A stretch of DNA of 64,000 nucleotides from Pseudomonas fluorescens (GCF_902497775.2 NZ_OZ024668.1:1573826-1637825); one strand, 5' to 3'; numbered from the stretch's first letter, positions 8,270-16,669 are shown. Made by a program: numbers and translations. The notes: generated by a model not told the origin, from the sequence alone.

Positions 8270-9172
8270 CTACGCAAAACTAAATCGCTTGCGGTGCTTC
8301 TCAAGGTAGCGGCGATTGCCCTCACTCAAGGTGGGAATCGATGTGTACTGGTCCAGCCCTAGAATTTTGTGTTCCTCCGCTGCCAACTCGTCGCTGATCA
8401 GCAGTTGCCCATCCTCACCAAAAGAAATCAATCCACAGTCGAAGAGTCGATCAATGTGGGTGGCCAGCAGCAATCCGTTGTCTGTATCCAACCTGGCTTT
8501 GTTGTCGGTTAAGGCCCAAGCTTGAATGTGCGAGGCGACGAGGAGGTTGGGATTTTTTAGCCCGGTCAACGCGCATTTTTTCTCCCAGCGTTTGAGCAGC
8601 CCTGTTCGAAACGCGCCCTGGCCAACTCGAGCCTTTACGAGCGCTTCTCGAGTCGTAACGGAAGGGCTTTTTCCTGGCGATCCGGCATCTACGAGCTGGT
8701 CTTCGTAGTCAGCAACAACCTCGGCTTGTTCCAACAAATACAGCGCAGCATCGGCAGGCAACTGCGCCATGTAGATCTGATTCACACTACCTTTGTTGTT
8801 GAACAACGATGGCTCTGTGCGGGCATCGAATTGCGCCTGGTAGGTGGGTGCAATGTCGTCGCTGCGCAAGAGGTGCTTGAGGTCGGTGAGGCTGATATCG
8901 ACTCGATACCCTTGGTTGCTCCACTCGTTGAACGAGCGAGTTGGAGGGCGTTCGGCTTGGTAGGCATCGCGCTCGGCTTTGGCAATCGCGCGTAGGTAGT
9001 TGTCGTGGTAACAGAAGATCAAGTCTCCGGCTTTAACCTTACCAACGTTGTCCCAGTGGCGACGGGTTTGCACCTTGCCGGATTGTGTACGCGAACTCAG
9101 CGGGGCCCAGAGAAAATTGCCGGCCCTGGCCTCCTTGTGCGTCGTACCTAGGTTCACCCAGAAAAATTGCAT
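8270..9172 (-). CDS. HNH endonuclease with EVE-like N-terminal domain
   Basis: A 300-residue protein. The C-terminal region (about 185-260) is an HNH_2-type nuclease: KRWEKKCALTG, then ASHIQAWAL, then TDNGLLLATHIDRLFD, giving the His and Asn positions of the fold. The N-terminus (FFWVNLGTTHKEA, GDLIFCYHDNYLRAIA) looks like an EVE/PUA-like module, which reads modified bases in type IV restriction enzymes. Family knowledge predicts cleavage of modified foreign DNA. It lies upstream of the second Mrr-type gene with the same two-part design. Confidence 0.82.
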   Translation of the reverse strand: MQFFWVNLGTTHKEARAGNFLWAPLSSRTQSGKVQTRRHWDNVGKVKAGDLIFCYHDNYLRAIAKAERDAYQAERPPTRSFNEWSNQGYRVDISLTDLKHLLRSDDIAPTYQAQFDARTEPSLFNNKGSVNQIYMAQLPADAALYLLEQAEVVADYEDQLVDAGSPGKSPSVTTREALVKARVGQGAFRTGLLKRWEKKCALTGLKNPNLLVASHIQAWALTDNKARLDTDNGLLLATHIDRLFDCGLISFGEDGQLLISDELAAEEHKILGLDQYTSIPTLSEGNRRYLEKHRKRFSFA

Positions 9173-9317
9173 CTCGCGTCCTTAACGGTCTGGCATATCG
9201 CCAGCAACCATACCGCGAGATCCTACGAAAAAGAAGGATTGGTCCTACTTGCTTTTACCAAATTGAGCGCAGGAAGGAGGTCCTCTGGCCAAGCCCTGAC
9301 CTTGTCCACCATGTCTG

Positions 9318-9358
9318 CATCAGGCACGGAAATCGCTGGGGGATCTTCGTGCCTGATG
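9318..9358. repeat. Perfect 11-bp inverted repeat in intergenic region
   Basis: The arms are CATCAGGCACG (9318-9328) and CGTGCCTGATG (9348-9358) with a 19-base loop. It lies between the HNH nuclease and the acetyltransferase gene, near the likely right edge of the accessory DNA. There is no T-run, so a terminator is unlikely. Confidence 0.8.
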
Positions 9359-9380
9359 GAGCACTTAGCCAAAGGCTCAA

Positions 9381-10292
9381 CTACAGGTGGAAATCGCCCG
9401 CAGCCTCGGGCTGGTAAAGCACTTTCCTGATCCCGATCCGGCGGGTGCGGTCAGAAACTCGCCAGTCGATGGCGTCCCCCTCCTGATAGCCCAGAATGGC
9501 GGCGCCGATGTCGGAACACACGGAATACTTTCCGGCGCTGCTGTCCGCGTCTTCAGGGTAGACCAGGGCCACTTCGATCTCTTCGTCGTCCAACTGCAGC
9601 AAGGCCCTGGAGTTCATCGTGACGACATTGCGTGCCACCTGCTGCGGCGTGACGACAATGGCTCGCTCAAGCTCATGTTCGAGTTCAACAACGGCCGGGC
9701 CTTGCTCGAGCGCGATCAGGCTCTCGAGCCTGGCCTTGTCGATTTCGGTGATGTAGATCTCAGTGGAGTCGGCAACGGCACCTTCGCGCAAGAACTGCAG
9801 ATAGCGCGCCGCCGTCATGGAAAATGACTTTAATGTCGGCGTTTCGCTTTCAAGCAGAAAACCGCTGCGCACAAAGGCTTTCAGCGAGCGGGTGTTATCC
9901 GGGTGGATCTTGGCGATGAGCTTCTCGGCGCGCATGTCGAGGAAGGCCAGTTTCATGCCTTCGCGGATCGTGCGCGCACCAAGGTTTCGGCCCCATTTGT
10001 CGCTGTCTCCAATGACCAGGACGATCTCGCAATTGGAGCCGGTCTTGATCAGGCGGACAAAGCCCACCGGGGCGTCATGCCGGTCGTAGGCCATGAAGAA
10101 GCGGCCGCCCCGGTTGAATAGATGGGTCAGGATCGGCAATTGGGTCCGATCGATGACTTGCTCGATGGAGCGGGAGACATGACGCGAATCGCTCAAGTAG
10201 CAGGTAACGCGCTCATCTTCCAACCAATCCATGAGCGTCAGTGCGTGTGCCCGAGTAATTTCCGGGCACAGCGAAATGAAAGGCTTGTTCAT
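9381..10292 (-). CDS. GNAT acetyltransferase fused to Rnk/GreA-type C-terminal domain
   Basis: A 303-residue fusion. Residues 1-160 are a GNAT domain: VGFVRLIKTGSN, then GRNLGARTIREGMKLAF in the acetyl-CoA-binding region, then IHPDNTRSLKAFVRSGF. Residues about 170-303 resemble the regulator of nucleoside diphosphate kinase and GreA C-terminal fold (ITEIDKARLESLI, LELDDEEIEVALVYPED-like block, SDIGAAILGYQEGDAIDW). Rnk proteins contact RNA polymerase. Fused forms are known in pseudomonads, but their substrate is not. The start at 10292 has GGTG upstream; a longer start at 10343 is possible. Confidence 0.85.
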   Translation of the reverse strand: MNKPFISLCPEITRAHALTLMDWLEDERVTCYLSDSRHVSRSIEQVIDRTQLPILTHLFNRGGRFFMAYDRHDAPVGFVRLIKTGSNCEIVLVIGDSDKWGRNLGARTIREGMKLAFLDMRAEKLIAKIHPDNTRSLKAFVRSGFLLESETPTLKSFSMTAARYLQFLREGAVADSTEIYITEIDKARLESLIALEQGPAVVELEHELERAIVVTPQQVARNVVTMNSRALLQLDDEEIEVALVYPEDADSSAGKYSVCSDIGAAILGYQEGDAIDWRVSDRTRRIGIRKVLYQPEAAGDFHL

Positions 10293-10594
10293 CTTCACCA
10301 CAGTTATTTGTAAAGAATGAAAGCCCTTCATGGCTATGGCCATGACGGTTCTTTCGGCAACCGGCCATTTTATGGCAAAACGCTAGTAAATGGCGAACGG
10401 CCTGAGCATTCTGGCAGGCTTTGGCCGTTCTTTTCGATGACCTTGCCGATGAAAATCCGAAGCATCAAAATCTTCAGAATTTCCTGATTCCATGTAGTCC
10501 ATTTCCCAATCATACTCCCGCCGCCATTAAGCCATTGCAGTGGTTCCTTCAGCGCTCTAGTCTCCGCCAGTCGTTGCCAATTCAACGACCGGTT

Positions 10595-10770
10595 TTGACA
10601 GACCGCAACAAATGAAACCATCTGTGCACCTGCGTAATGGCGGCTGTGCGTGGGGCACCTTCGTGTGCGCCGGGTTTCTTCGTTTACCGGTCTGTCAACC
10701 CGCGTACAGCTGCCACCTCTTTGTTTGACAGCTTGGGTGTGGCGGCTCCATCTAAACGGAGCAATACCTG
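10595..10770 (+). promoter_or_regulatory. Structured leader RNA with alternative helices, candidate translational switch
   Basis: Helix A pairs TTGACAGACCG (10595-10605) with 10688-10698, 11 bp and perfect. Helix B pairs 10638-10654 with 10699-10715, 17 bp including three G-U pairs. A and B interleave, giving a pseudoknot or a choice. The right arm of B (10708-10716) can instead pair with GTGGCGGCT at 10739-10747. That blocks a third hairpin, GCTCC (10745-10749) with GGAGC (10758-10762), which hides the GGAG ribosome site of the gene starting at 10771. TTTGACAG occurs at both ends (10594 and 10724). Ligand or trigger is unknown. The bases from 10293 to 10594 hold no gene I can support. Confidence 0.6.
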
Positions 10771-10998
10771 ATGCTAAAAATCGTCCCCGACCCACCGCAC
10801 CACCCCAACCAATCCTTCGAAGACCTCCTGGTCCAGACCTCCGAATACTTGGTCCGCGCCCTGACCATCGCCCGACAAACCGTCCTGCTCCATCCCAATG
10901 CTCCCGACCAGGTCCTCACCTTGGCAACCATGCATGAAATCGAGCATGCCCGTGCTCTGGTCGAAGTGGCCTTGAGCAAGGTGCAGTCACGCCACTGA
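10771..10998 (+). CDS. Small DUF6124-type protein
   Basis: A 75-residue protein, MLKIVPDPP at the start, then a helical body with SFEDLLVQTSEYLVRAL and HEIEHARALVEVAL. It resembles short conserved Pseudomonas proteins of the DUF6124 type; this is recognition by pattern. There is no signal peptide. Its GGAG ribosome site at 10758 lies in the leader hairpin described above. A DUF3077-like gene follows 81 bp downstream. The function is unknown. Confidence 0.8.
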   Translation: MLKIVPDPPHHPNQSFEDLLVQTSEYLVRALTIARQTVLLHPNAPDQVLTLATMHEIEHARALVEVALSKVQSRH

Positions 10999-11079
10999 GT
11001 TGCCAATACGCAGACGCCCGCGTTGCTGAGGAAGCCGCTCGGCAATGCGGGCTGGCGAGTTCAGCAGGAGGACCTGTCA

Positions 11080-11370
11080 ATGGATGAGGATTTGAATGCA
11101 GCCAACACCTATAAGACCGCTGGCATCGCGGCCTTCGGTGAAGGCGAAAGCGGGCATTCCACACAAAGGCTGTTCCGCGTCGAGCCCGGCCACAGTGCGG
11201 GGTTCGCTCTGGAGCAGTCGTCGCTGCTGATGGGCTGCGTACACCAGTTGACCCTGCAAGCCGGCATCGAGTACGACCCCAAGCTGGTCTGGGCGGCACA
11301 TTACCTCAGCGGCATGGCCAAAGCCCTGGTGGAGGATGTGGCTCACGCCATGCTGGACCGGCCGCAATGA
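11080..11370 (+). CDS. DUF3077-like small protein
   Basis: A 96-residue protein. The start at 11080 is set by AGGAGG nine bases upstream. The block LFRVEPGHSAGFALEQSSLLMGC is typical of the DUF3077 family common in pseudomonads. The rest is helical, including LVWAAHYLSGMAKALVEDV. It probably forms a functional pair with the preceding 75-residue gene. The role is unknown. Confidence 0.8.
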   Translation: MDEDLNAANTYKTAGIAAFGEGESGHSTQRLFRVEPGHSAGFALEQSSLLMGCVHQLTLQAGIEYDPKLVWAAHYLSGMAKALVEDVAHAMLDRPQ

Positions 11371-11473
11371 CGCGCTGATTGGTGGCAATCAAGGTGTGCT
11401 TGCATAGATGGCTATCAATTCGCCATTATCGCGGGAACGCCTTGATTTCCAAGCCATTGTGAAAGGACCTCTC

Positions 11474-12325
11474 ATGCCAAGTGCCAACCAGACCATCGCC
11501 GACGCGGTGGCCAACGCCCAGTCCATTCTTGCCCAATGGGTTCCCTCAGAGGGCATAAGCGCCGAGCAGGCGCTGGATGAGTTGTTGGGGGTGCTGGACA
11601 GCCGTACGTTGCTGGCCGCGCAGCGGGTGCAGGCGGGGCCGTATCACAAGGGGGTCGATCCGCAGTTGTTGGATCAGCGCTCGAAGGTGACCTTCGATCT
11701 GCTTTACAAGTACGGCGTGCTGGTTGACCCGCAGTCGTTGAGCGATGAGGTGGTCGAGCGTCTGTATCCACGCGTCAATTACCCGCGACTGGCCTACGGC
11801 GCCACCTTGCGCGACTGGAGCGATGCGGTGTTGGGGGAGGGCGAGCAGGTGCGCTTCTTTCTGCCGCAGTCGCCCAAGCGCAACACCCATTTGGCCACGG
11901 TGCAATACCTAAGCGGTGAGGCTAAAAGCTTTATCGGCGAGTTGGTGCGGGCGGTTGAGATTGAGGGGGAACCCGGTTCCGGCGCAGCTACTACAGAGGT
12001 AATGGCTGACGTAGAGGATGAAGACTTCGCACCAGAATTTTCGGCCGAAGCACAGCCAGCATTTGCGCTCGCCGAAGAGGCCGACGCGATTACTGCGGGT
12101 GGGCAGCGTGGGCTCAATACCTTGCATTCACTGATAGAAGTGGGTGAAGAAGATGCGCGCTGGTCGCCAGCCGTGGTGGAGTGCATCGGCAAGCTGCTGG
12201 ACAAGCATAACGGTGATGAGGAGATGGACACCCTGGAGGCGATGATCCAACTGGTGGACCGCTTGGATCCGATGGTGCGCAAGGCGCGCGAGGTGCTGGA
12301 CAAGGCTCGGGCTGAGTCGGCGTGA
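11474..12325 (+). CDS. Hypothetical protein, helical with acidic linker
   Basis: A 283-residue soluble protein without a family I recognise. The start at 11474 (MPSANQTIADAV) has AAAGGA at the right distance. The N-terminal part (about 1-165) includes repeated tyrosines around LYPRVNYPRLAYG and RFFLPQSPKRN. An acidic low-complexity linker (EVEDEDFAPEF-like) follows, then a C-terminal helical region ending VRKAREVLDKARAES. It is followed on the same strand by another unrecognised protein with an acidic linker, suggesting a two-gene unit. Confidence 0.75.
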   Translation: MPSANQTIADAVANAQSILAQWVPSEGISAEQALDELLGVLDSRTLLAAQRVQAGPYHKGVDPQLLDQRSKVTFDLLYKYGVLVDPQSLSDEVVERLYPRVNYPRLAYGATLRDWSDAVLGEGEQVRFFLPQSPKRNTHLATVQYLSGEAKSFIGELVRAVEIEGEPGSGAATTEVMADVEDEDFAPEFSAEAQPAFALAEEADAITAGGQRGLNTLHSLIEVGEEDARWSPAVVECIGKLLDKHNGDEEMDTLEAMIQLVDRLDPMVRKAREVLDKARAESA

Positions 12326-12398
12326 GTGTGGGTGGGGTTTCAGGACATAACTATCGAGGCTGTCGCCAGCCTGCAAATTTGCGCAAGGAATGGGTGCA

Positions 12399-13112
12399 AT
12401 GATCAAGAAGTCAGTAACCGAACTCCAGTTCGTTAACAGCAGGTCGCCGTTGCCTACCGTCGAAGTCGATTCGCAAAGCATGGAGGATGCTGGTTTCAGC
12501 ATTACCCGCACAGTACTCGAGGTGCTTTCTCGATTGGCCGCGGAAGATGCCTCTCTGCGGGCCACACTTTATTTGTTTGGAACGGTCAGTGTTAGTTTCC
12601 GCGAACCTTGCTGGTCTGAGTTTTTGTTGGTGGCAGGCCCAGAGAAGGTACTGTCGGCCGTCGGTGCAAGCTTTGAGCGTCTGCCAGGGGTGAGATCGCG
12701 TTTCAGCGATTACGTGCAGTCGTCGCAAGCAGCTCGCACCTTCCATGTCGAAGATGGCCGGGTGTGGGAAAAGGAGGATGGCAGTACCTGGTATTCCCAT
12801 AGCCAGCAGGAAGCTGCTGTGAGCGAGATCGTTGCTGACGAAGAGGAAGTAGAGCAAGAGGATTTCGAGGAGGAAGAGGACTGGGACGCCGAGGATCCAG
12901 AGGAGCAGGGTGCGGACGCGGTTGTGGTCAGCAGTAAAAAGGCTGCGCGCTATCGTGCGGCTCGCTCGGATGCCAAGGTGAGCAGTATTCGGCTGCGCAT
13001 CGAGGAAGTCTTCGGGCTGCCTGCGGGATCTGTGGCGCTGTGTGGGCCGGATGGCCGTCCGTTGCGTGGAAACGCGTTCATCAAAACATTGCGTAAGCGT
13101 TGGGAGGACTGA
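12399..13112 (+). CDS. Hypothetical protein with acidic central linker
   Basis: A 237-residue protein. ATG at 12399 is preferred because AAGGA (12385-12389) touches the earlier ATG at 12390 and is well spaced from this one. A folded N-terminal region (about 1-140) is followed by a linker in which most residues from about 142 to 176 are Glu or Asp. A basic, helical C-terminus (about 183-237) ends in LRKRWED. The layout of two domains on an acidic tether is unusual, and no family can be named. Confidence 0.75.
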   Translation: MIKKSVTELQFVNSRSPLPTVEVDSQSMEDAGFSITRTVLEVLSRLAAEDASLRATLYLFGTVSVSFREPCWSEFLLVAGPEKVLSAVGASFERLPGVRSRFSDYVQSSQAARTFHVEDGRVWEKEDGSTWYSHSQQEAAVSEIVADEEEVEQEDFEEEEDWDAEDPEEQGADAVVVSSKKAARYRAARSDAKVSSIRLRIEEVFGLPAGSVALCGPDGRPLRGNAFIKTLRKRWED

Positions 13113-13138
13113 CGAACGCAAATTCGTGATGAAGGGGC

Positions 13139-13169
13139 GGGTGACCGAGCAATCAGTGATCGGTCACCC
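13139..13169. terminator. Hairpin between convergent genes
   Basis: Perfect arms GGGTGACCGA (13139-13148) and TCGGTCACCC (13160-13169). It lies between convergent genes, so it may end transcription from either side. The T-run is missing, so intrinsic termination would be weak. Confidence 0.45.
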
Positions 13170-13184
13170 TCGCATATCGTTAAC

Positions 13185-14528
13185 TCAGTCCTGCGCCGCG
13201 TCTTCAAGCAAACGCAGCACCAGCGGCTCGATATCCAGGGTGCCTTTATCGGTAGCGTCCAGCAACTCCAGGTTCAACACCCAGTGCTTTTTCCCACGGC
13301 TGACTAGCTGAATCACCCCAAGATCCTCAAGGATCGCAGCCAGTCGGCTCGACTCCGGCACCCGCTGTTGCCGGTTGATGGCCTGGTAGTACGCGGTGCC
13401 GATGCCTTCTTCGCTGGTGCCGGCCGGCACGCCGTCGGCACTGTTGGCCAGGGGGAATTGCCCGCGGCCGAACTGTCGCCACAGGTAGTTGAGGGTGTCG
13501 TTGACCACGTGCAGCGGGTAGCGGGTGATGCTCTTGCCCTGGGTTTCGAAGCCCTGGTCGGTCAAACGATAGAGAAAGGCCTTGCGCTGGGTGGGCGTCC
13601 AGCCTTCGGTCCAGCCGACTGTTGGTACGATCATCGCACTCTGGCTGGCAGCCTTTGGCAGCGAATTCGTCGCCGTACCGCCGCCCAGGTCATAGCCGAT
13701 CATGAACAATGCCGCTTCCAGGCGCCGCAACGGGTTGCTGCCTGTACCGTCGTCCTGGTTGAAGCCGCTGTGCTTTGCATGGTCATGGGCGAGTACCGCC
13801 GCCAGTATCTGGCTGGCGCGGATGTTCCACTGCGCGTGCAGCGTACCGCCCTGCAACGGCGGGAACTGCAAGTCGCCCTGGGACGGATCGCGCTGTTTGG
13901 ATATGCCCTTGTTCGGCCTGGCCGACGCCCAGGGGAAGGCCAGCTCGGGCGGGACTTGGGTAACTTCAGGCTCGACCTGCTTGCAGAACTTCACCACCGC
14001 CCAACCCAGCGCGGCAGCAACGCGGCTGTCGTAGATCACCAGCTGTTTGCAGATCAGCGAGTAGACCTTGGTCATGCCGGCATTGAAGCGCAGCTTGGGG
14101 TCAAGCAACAGTGCATGGTGCAGATCACCGCTGTCGATTGCGTCGCGGGTGTCGATCAGCAGGTTGGCCAAGCCATCGGCATTGTTGGTCAGCCAACTGA
14201 CGTTACCGTTCTGTACGCCACCCCAGATCATCACATCAATGGCCGCGCGGCTGGCGGCAAGGTCTTCAGGTGCGGGTGCCAGGGCGCGTTGTAGTTGCTG
14301 CTCAAGCGCTGTCAGTGCACGGGTGTTGCTGGTGATGTCGTTGCCCTTGTCGATGTCCAGGTGCGCAATCGCCGGGTGCGGCCAGTCGTACGTTTCATAG
14401 GCGTTGAACAGGCTGCTGCAGTGCCAGGGCTCGCCACTCATGCGGTTCTGGTAGCCGTGGGCGAGGGTGGCGTTGTCCAGGTTGGCGCTCATCCATGCAA
14501 TGAAGGCGTCGAGCAGGGGCTGGGCCAT
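13185..14528 (-). CDS. Conserved-looking hypothetical protein, 447 residues
   Basis: The start at 14528 (MAQPLLDAFIAWM) has AAGGA seven bases upstream; the frame extends far further but that part overlaps the divergent gene. The protein has no membrane segment. The central part is rich in Trp and Gly (DVMIWGGVQNGN, GWTEGWTPTQRKAF). The C-terminus looks like a winged helix with LAAILEDLGVIQLVSRGKKHW (inference). I do not recognise the family. It is divergent from the PLD-like gene, 111 bp apart, so the two may share control or function. Confidence 0.7.
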   Translation of the reverse strand: MAQPLLDAFIAWMSANLDNATLAHGYQNRMSGEPWHCSSLFNAYETYDWPHPAIAHLDIDKGNDITSNTRALTALEQQLQRALAPAPEDLAASRAAIDVMIWGGVQNGNVSWLTNNADGLANLLIDTRDAIDSGDLHHALLLDPKLRFNAGMTKVYSLICKQLVIYDSRVAAALGWAVVKFCKQVEPEVTQVPPELAFPWASARPNKGISKQRDPSQGDLQFPPLQGGTLHAQWNIRASQILAAVLAHDHAKHSGFNQDDGTGSNPLRRLEAALFMIGYDLGGGTATNSLPKAASQSAMIVPTVGWTEGWTPTQRKAFLYRLTDQGFETQGKSITRYPLHVVNDTLNYLWRQFGRGQFPLANSADGVPAGTSEEGIGTAYYQAINRQQRVPESSRLAAILEDLGVIQLVSRGKKHWVLNLELLDATDKGTLDIEPLVLRLLEDAAQD

Positions 14529-14639
14529 GGCGGTTTCCTTGTAGGCGGTTTGGGCGTGCTGGGGGCGGAATTTTGGGCTAATCGTTCGGTAGTGGCAATG
14601 TAGTATTATTGGCAAAGGTTCGAACAAGGATGCCGACGA

Positions 14640-15899
14640 TTGAAGTTCACTAGCAATATCGTGCCGCTGATAAAAGAGCAGCTGCAAAACGACAAGGTTG
14701 ATCTGAAGATTTTCTCGCCGTACCTGACCGGTTCGGCAGCGCTGGATATTGCCCAACTGGGTAAAAGTGCCAAGGTTTATACGCTGGTCAATGTGCAGGT
14801 GCTTGCCTCTGGCGCCTCCAGTTACAGTGCCATCAAAGCCCTGCTGAAGAAAAAGATCCCGGTTTACTACCTGCCCAATCTTCACGCGAAGATGGTCGTT
14901 GCCAAAGACCGCTTTGTGACCTTGGGCAGCCAGAATTATACCGAGCGGGGTGCGAGTGCGAATTTTGAAACCAACGTTCGCGTTCGTGGGGTCAGCAAGG
15001 GCGTTCAGGCGCTGGTGGCGAAGATGGAGCGTCAGGCCACCTTGCTGACACCGGGCTTTCTGGAGTCGGTTAACAATGCTGCGCAGGCGCTGGCTGGCAA
15101 ATATGATGCGTTGCGTGAGCAGGCCGATGAACTGGACCGCAACTTGATTGCTGCCGAAAAATCGCGCGCCAGCGCTCAGCGCGGTGAGCGGGCAATCGAT
15201 GCCGAGGTTCGCTCGGCGTTGGCCAAGCGGCCGCAGTCCAATCCCAGAAAGTGCACCATCGTTTCTCGCTACGATGAAAAAAACGCCAAGCTTCAACATT
15301 CGTTAAAAGGCGAAGAGCTGTTGAGCTGGTCCGTCGGCAAGGCCCCCCACGAGCTCAAACCTCAGCACCGCTATTTGTGTATATCCGGTGCCGGCAAGCT
15401 CGGCTGGGTCAGGGTGAACAGAACAGTGTACTCGTTCATCGAAAACCAGATCGATATGGAAAGGGGCGAGATCAGAGGCCAGGTGCACTGGGAGGTTGGC
15501 GTTGATGCAACCGAGCAGGCGTGCAAGGCGAGGAGGGGCGGGTACAACTTGCGTGTGGCGGTTGCTGACCAACAGGGTAATGAACTGTGCCATGTGTTCA
15601 TGCGCTACAACACCGAAGACCTTGATATCGATCCTGCCGTTTTGCTCAGGAGCACAGACACGCCCAAAGCGCCGATTGCCGAGCGCCGCAAGGCGGTCGA
15701 ATGGATCAACGCCAATACCGAGAGCTTCAAGGAGGATATCAAGCGGATTATCACTACACCGTTCAAGTTCCAGGAAAAACTGACTGGCGATCGGGCAGAC
15801 AAGTTCTTTGGCGGTGATGGAACTTCGCATATGCTCTGCCTGGTCGAGCTGAGCTCAAATGTGGCGTTACGGGTAATTGAAGCGGTATTTGACGCCTGA
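14640..15899 (+). CDS. PLD-like protein with single HKD motif
   Basis: A 419-residue protein from a TTG start with AAGGA upstream. Residues 1-130 form a phospholipase-D-like domain with one HKD motif: HAKMVVAKD then GSQNYTERG (H-x-K, then Asp after five residues, then GSxN; one residue longer than the usual spacing). One motif per chain implies a dimer, as in PLD-type nucleases. A coiled-coil-like helix (about 160-200) links to a C-terminal domain of unknown type. Nuclease activity is more likely than lipase (inference). Confidence 0.75.
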   Translation: MKFTSNIVPLIKEQLQNDKVDLKIFSPYLTGSAALDIAQLGKSAKVYTLVNVQVLASGASSYSAIKALLKKKIPVYYLPNLHAKMVVAKDRFVTLGSQNYTERGASANFETNVRVRGVSKGVQALVAKMERQATLLTPGFLESVNNAAQALAGKYDALREQADELDRNLIAAEKSRASAQRGERAIDAEVRSALAKRPQSNPRKCTIVSRYDEKNAKLQHSLKGEELLSWSVGKAPHELKPQHRYLCISGAGKLGWVRVNRTVYSFIENQIDMERGEIRGQVHWEVGVDATEQACKARRGGYNLRVAVADQQGNELCHVFMRYNTEDLDIDPAVLLRSTDTPKAPIAERRKAVEWINANTESFKEDIKRIITTPFKFQEKLTGDRADKFFGGDGTSHMLCLVELSSNVALRVIEAVFDA

Positions 15900-16031
15900 G
15901 CAGTACCTAGATCATTGCCTCGATCAGGGATTCACTAGGCGCGGTTTTAAGCGTTGCCGGAGATCCGGCGCAATCGCTTCAGTCCTGTGTCTGGCAAACG
16001 CTAAAATCGCCCCACCCACAAAGGTTCACGG

Positions 16032-16661
16032 ATGAATCACCAAGAACAAATCAACGCCTGCCTGCGCCGCAATTTCCCGCTCCTGACCTTGAGCTGGTTG
16101 CTGGCAGTTGCCTCCCTCATGAGCCTGATGCTGGTGTTCAACGGTCAGGGTTATCGACGGATCTATGCAAGGTTCGTTGAGATCAGCAAGGCGCCCCGCG
16201 CCAAGCGCTTGCCCGGTGAGCCTGTGGATGTGCTGCGGTATCCGGGGATGGCGGCGTTCTTGAAGCGTTATGTGGGCCGCTCCTGCGCCGCATTTTTCTT
16301 GACCATGGCCTCTATTGCGCTGGCAGCGGTGCAGGTGGAGTACGCCTACTTTGCCGAGCATCCCGCGAGCATGGAGTCTGTGGTGATTGTGCTTTTGATC
16401 GCAGCGGTTGTGTCTAGCGTTGGCATTGGCCTGATCGCCAACGGTTTTGCCTGGGGGGTATGGTGTCTCGTCGCGGTTGCGGTGACGAGTCTGCTCATGG
16501 CCATCGCCCGTGTTGCAGCAGGAATCCATCCGTTTTTTACCGCGACGTCGATTGCGCTGCCGTTGGTGGCGCTGGTTTTGCTGAACAGTCATCACCATCG
16601 GCAGTTTTGTAAGCGCTTTGCGGTGGTGCGGCGGTTGCGGTTGCGTAAGGCTGGTAGGTGA
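16032..16661 (+). CDS. Hypothetical inner-membrane protein
   Basis: A 209-residue protein with about five membrane helices (16-37, 82-104, 114-139, 140-160, 167-186) and a short basic C-terminal tail. AAGG lies upstream of the ATG. No conserved catalytic motif is visible, and I do not recognise the family. It stands alone between the PLD-like gene and a REP element. Confidence 0.7.
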   Translation: MNHQEQINACLRRNFPLLTLSWLLAVASLMSLMLVFNGQGYRRIYARFVEISKAPRAKRLPGEPVDVLRYPGMAAFLKRYVGRSCAAFFLTMASIALAAVQVEYAYFAEHPASMESVVIVLLIAAVVSSVGIGLIANGFAWGVWCLVAVAVTSLLMAIARVAAGIHPFFTATSIALPLVALVLLNSHHHRQFCKRFAVVRRLRLRKAGR

Positions 16662-16669
16662 TTTGATGG

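Noticed and set aside
10595..10630. Sigma-70 promoter from TTGACA at 10595
   Set aside because: No acceptable -10 sequence lies 16-18 bp downstream, and the same bases are one arm of a perfect RNA helix.
14529..15299. Long minus-strand extension of the gene at 13185-14528
   Set aside because: It lies opposite the PLD-like gene, and a good ribosome site and start occur at 14528.
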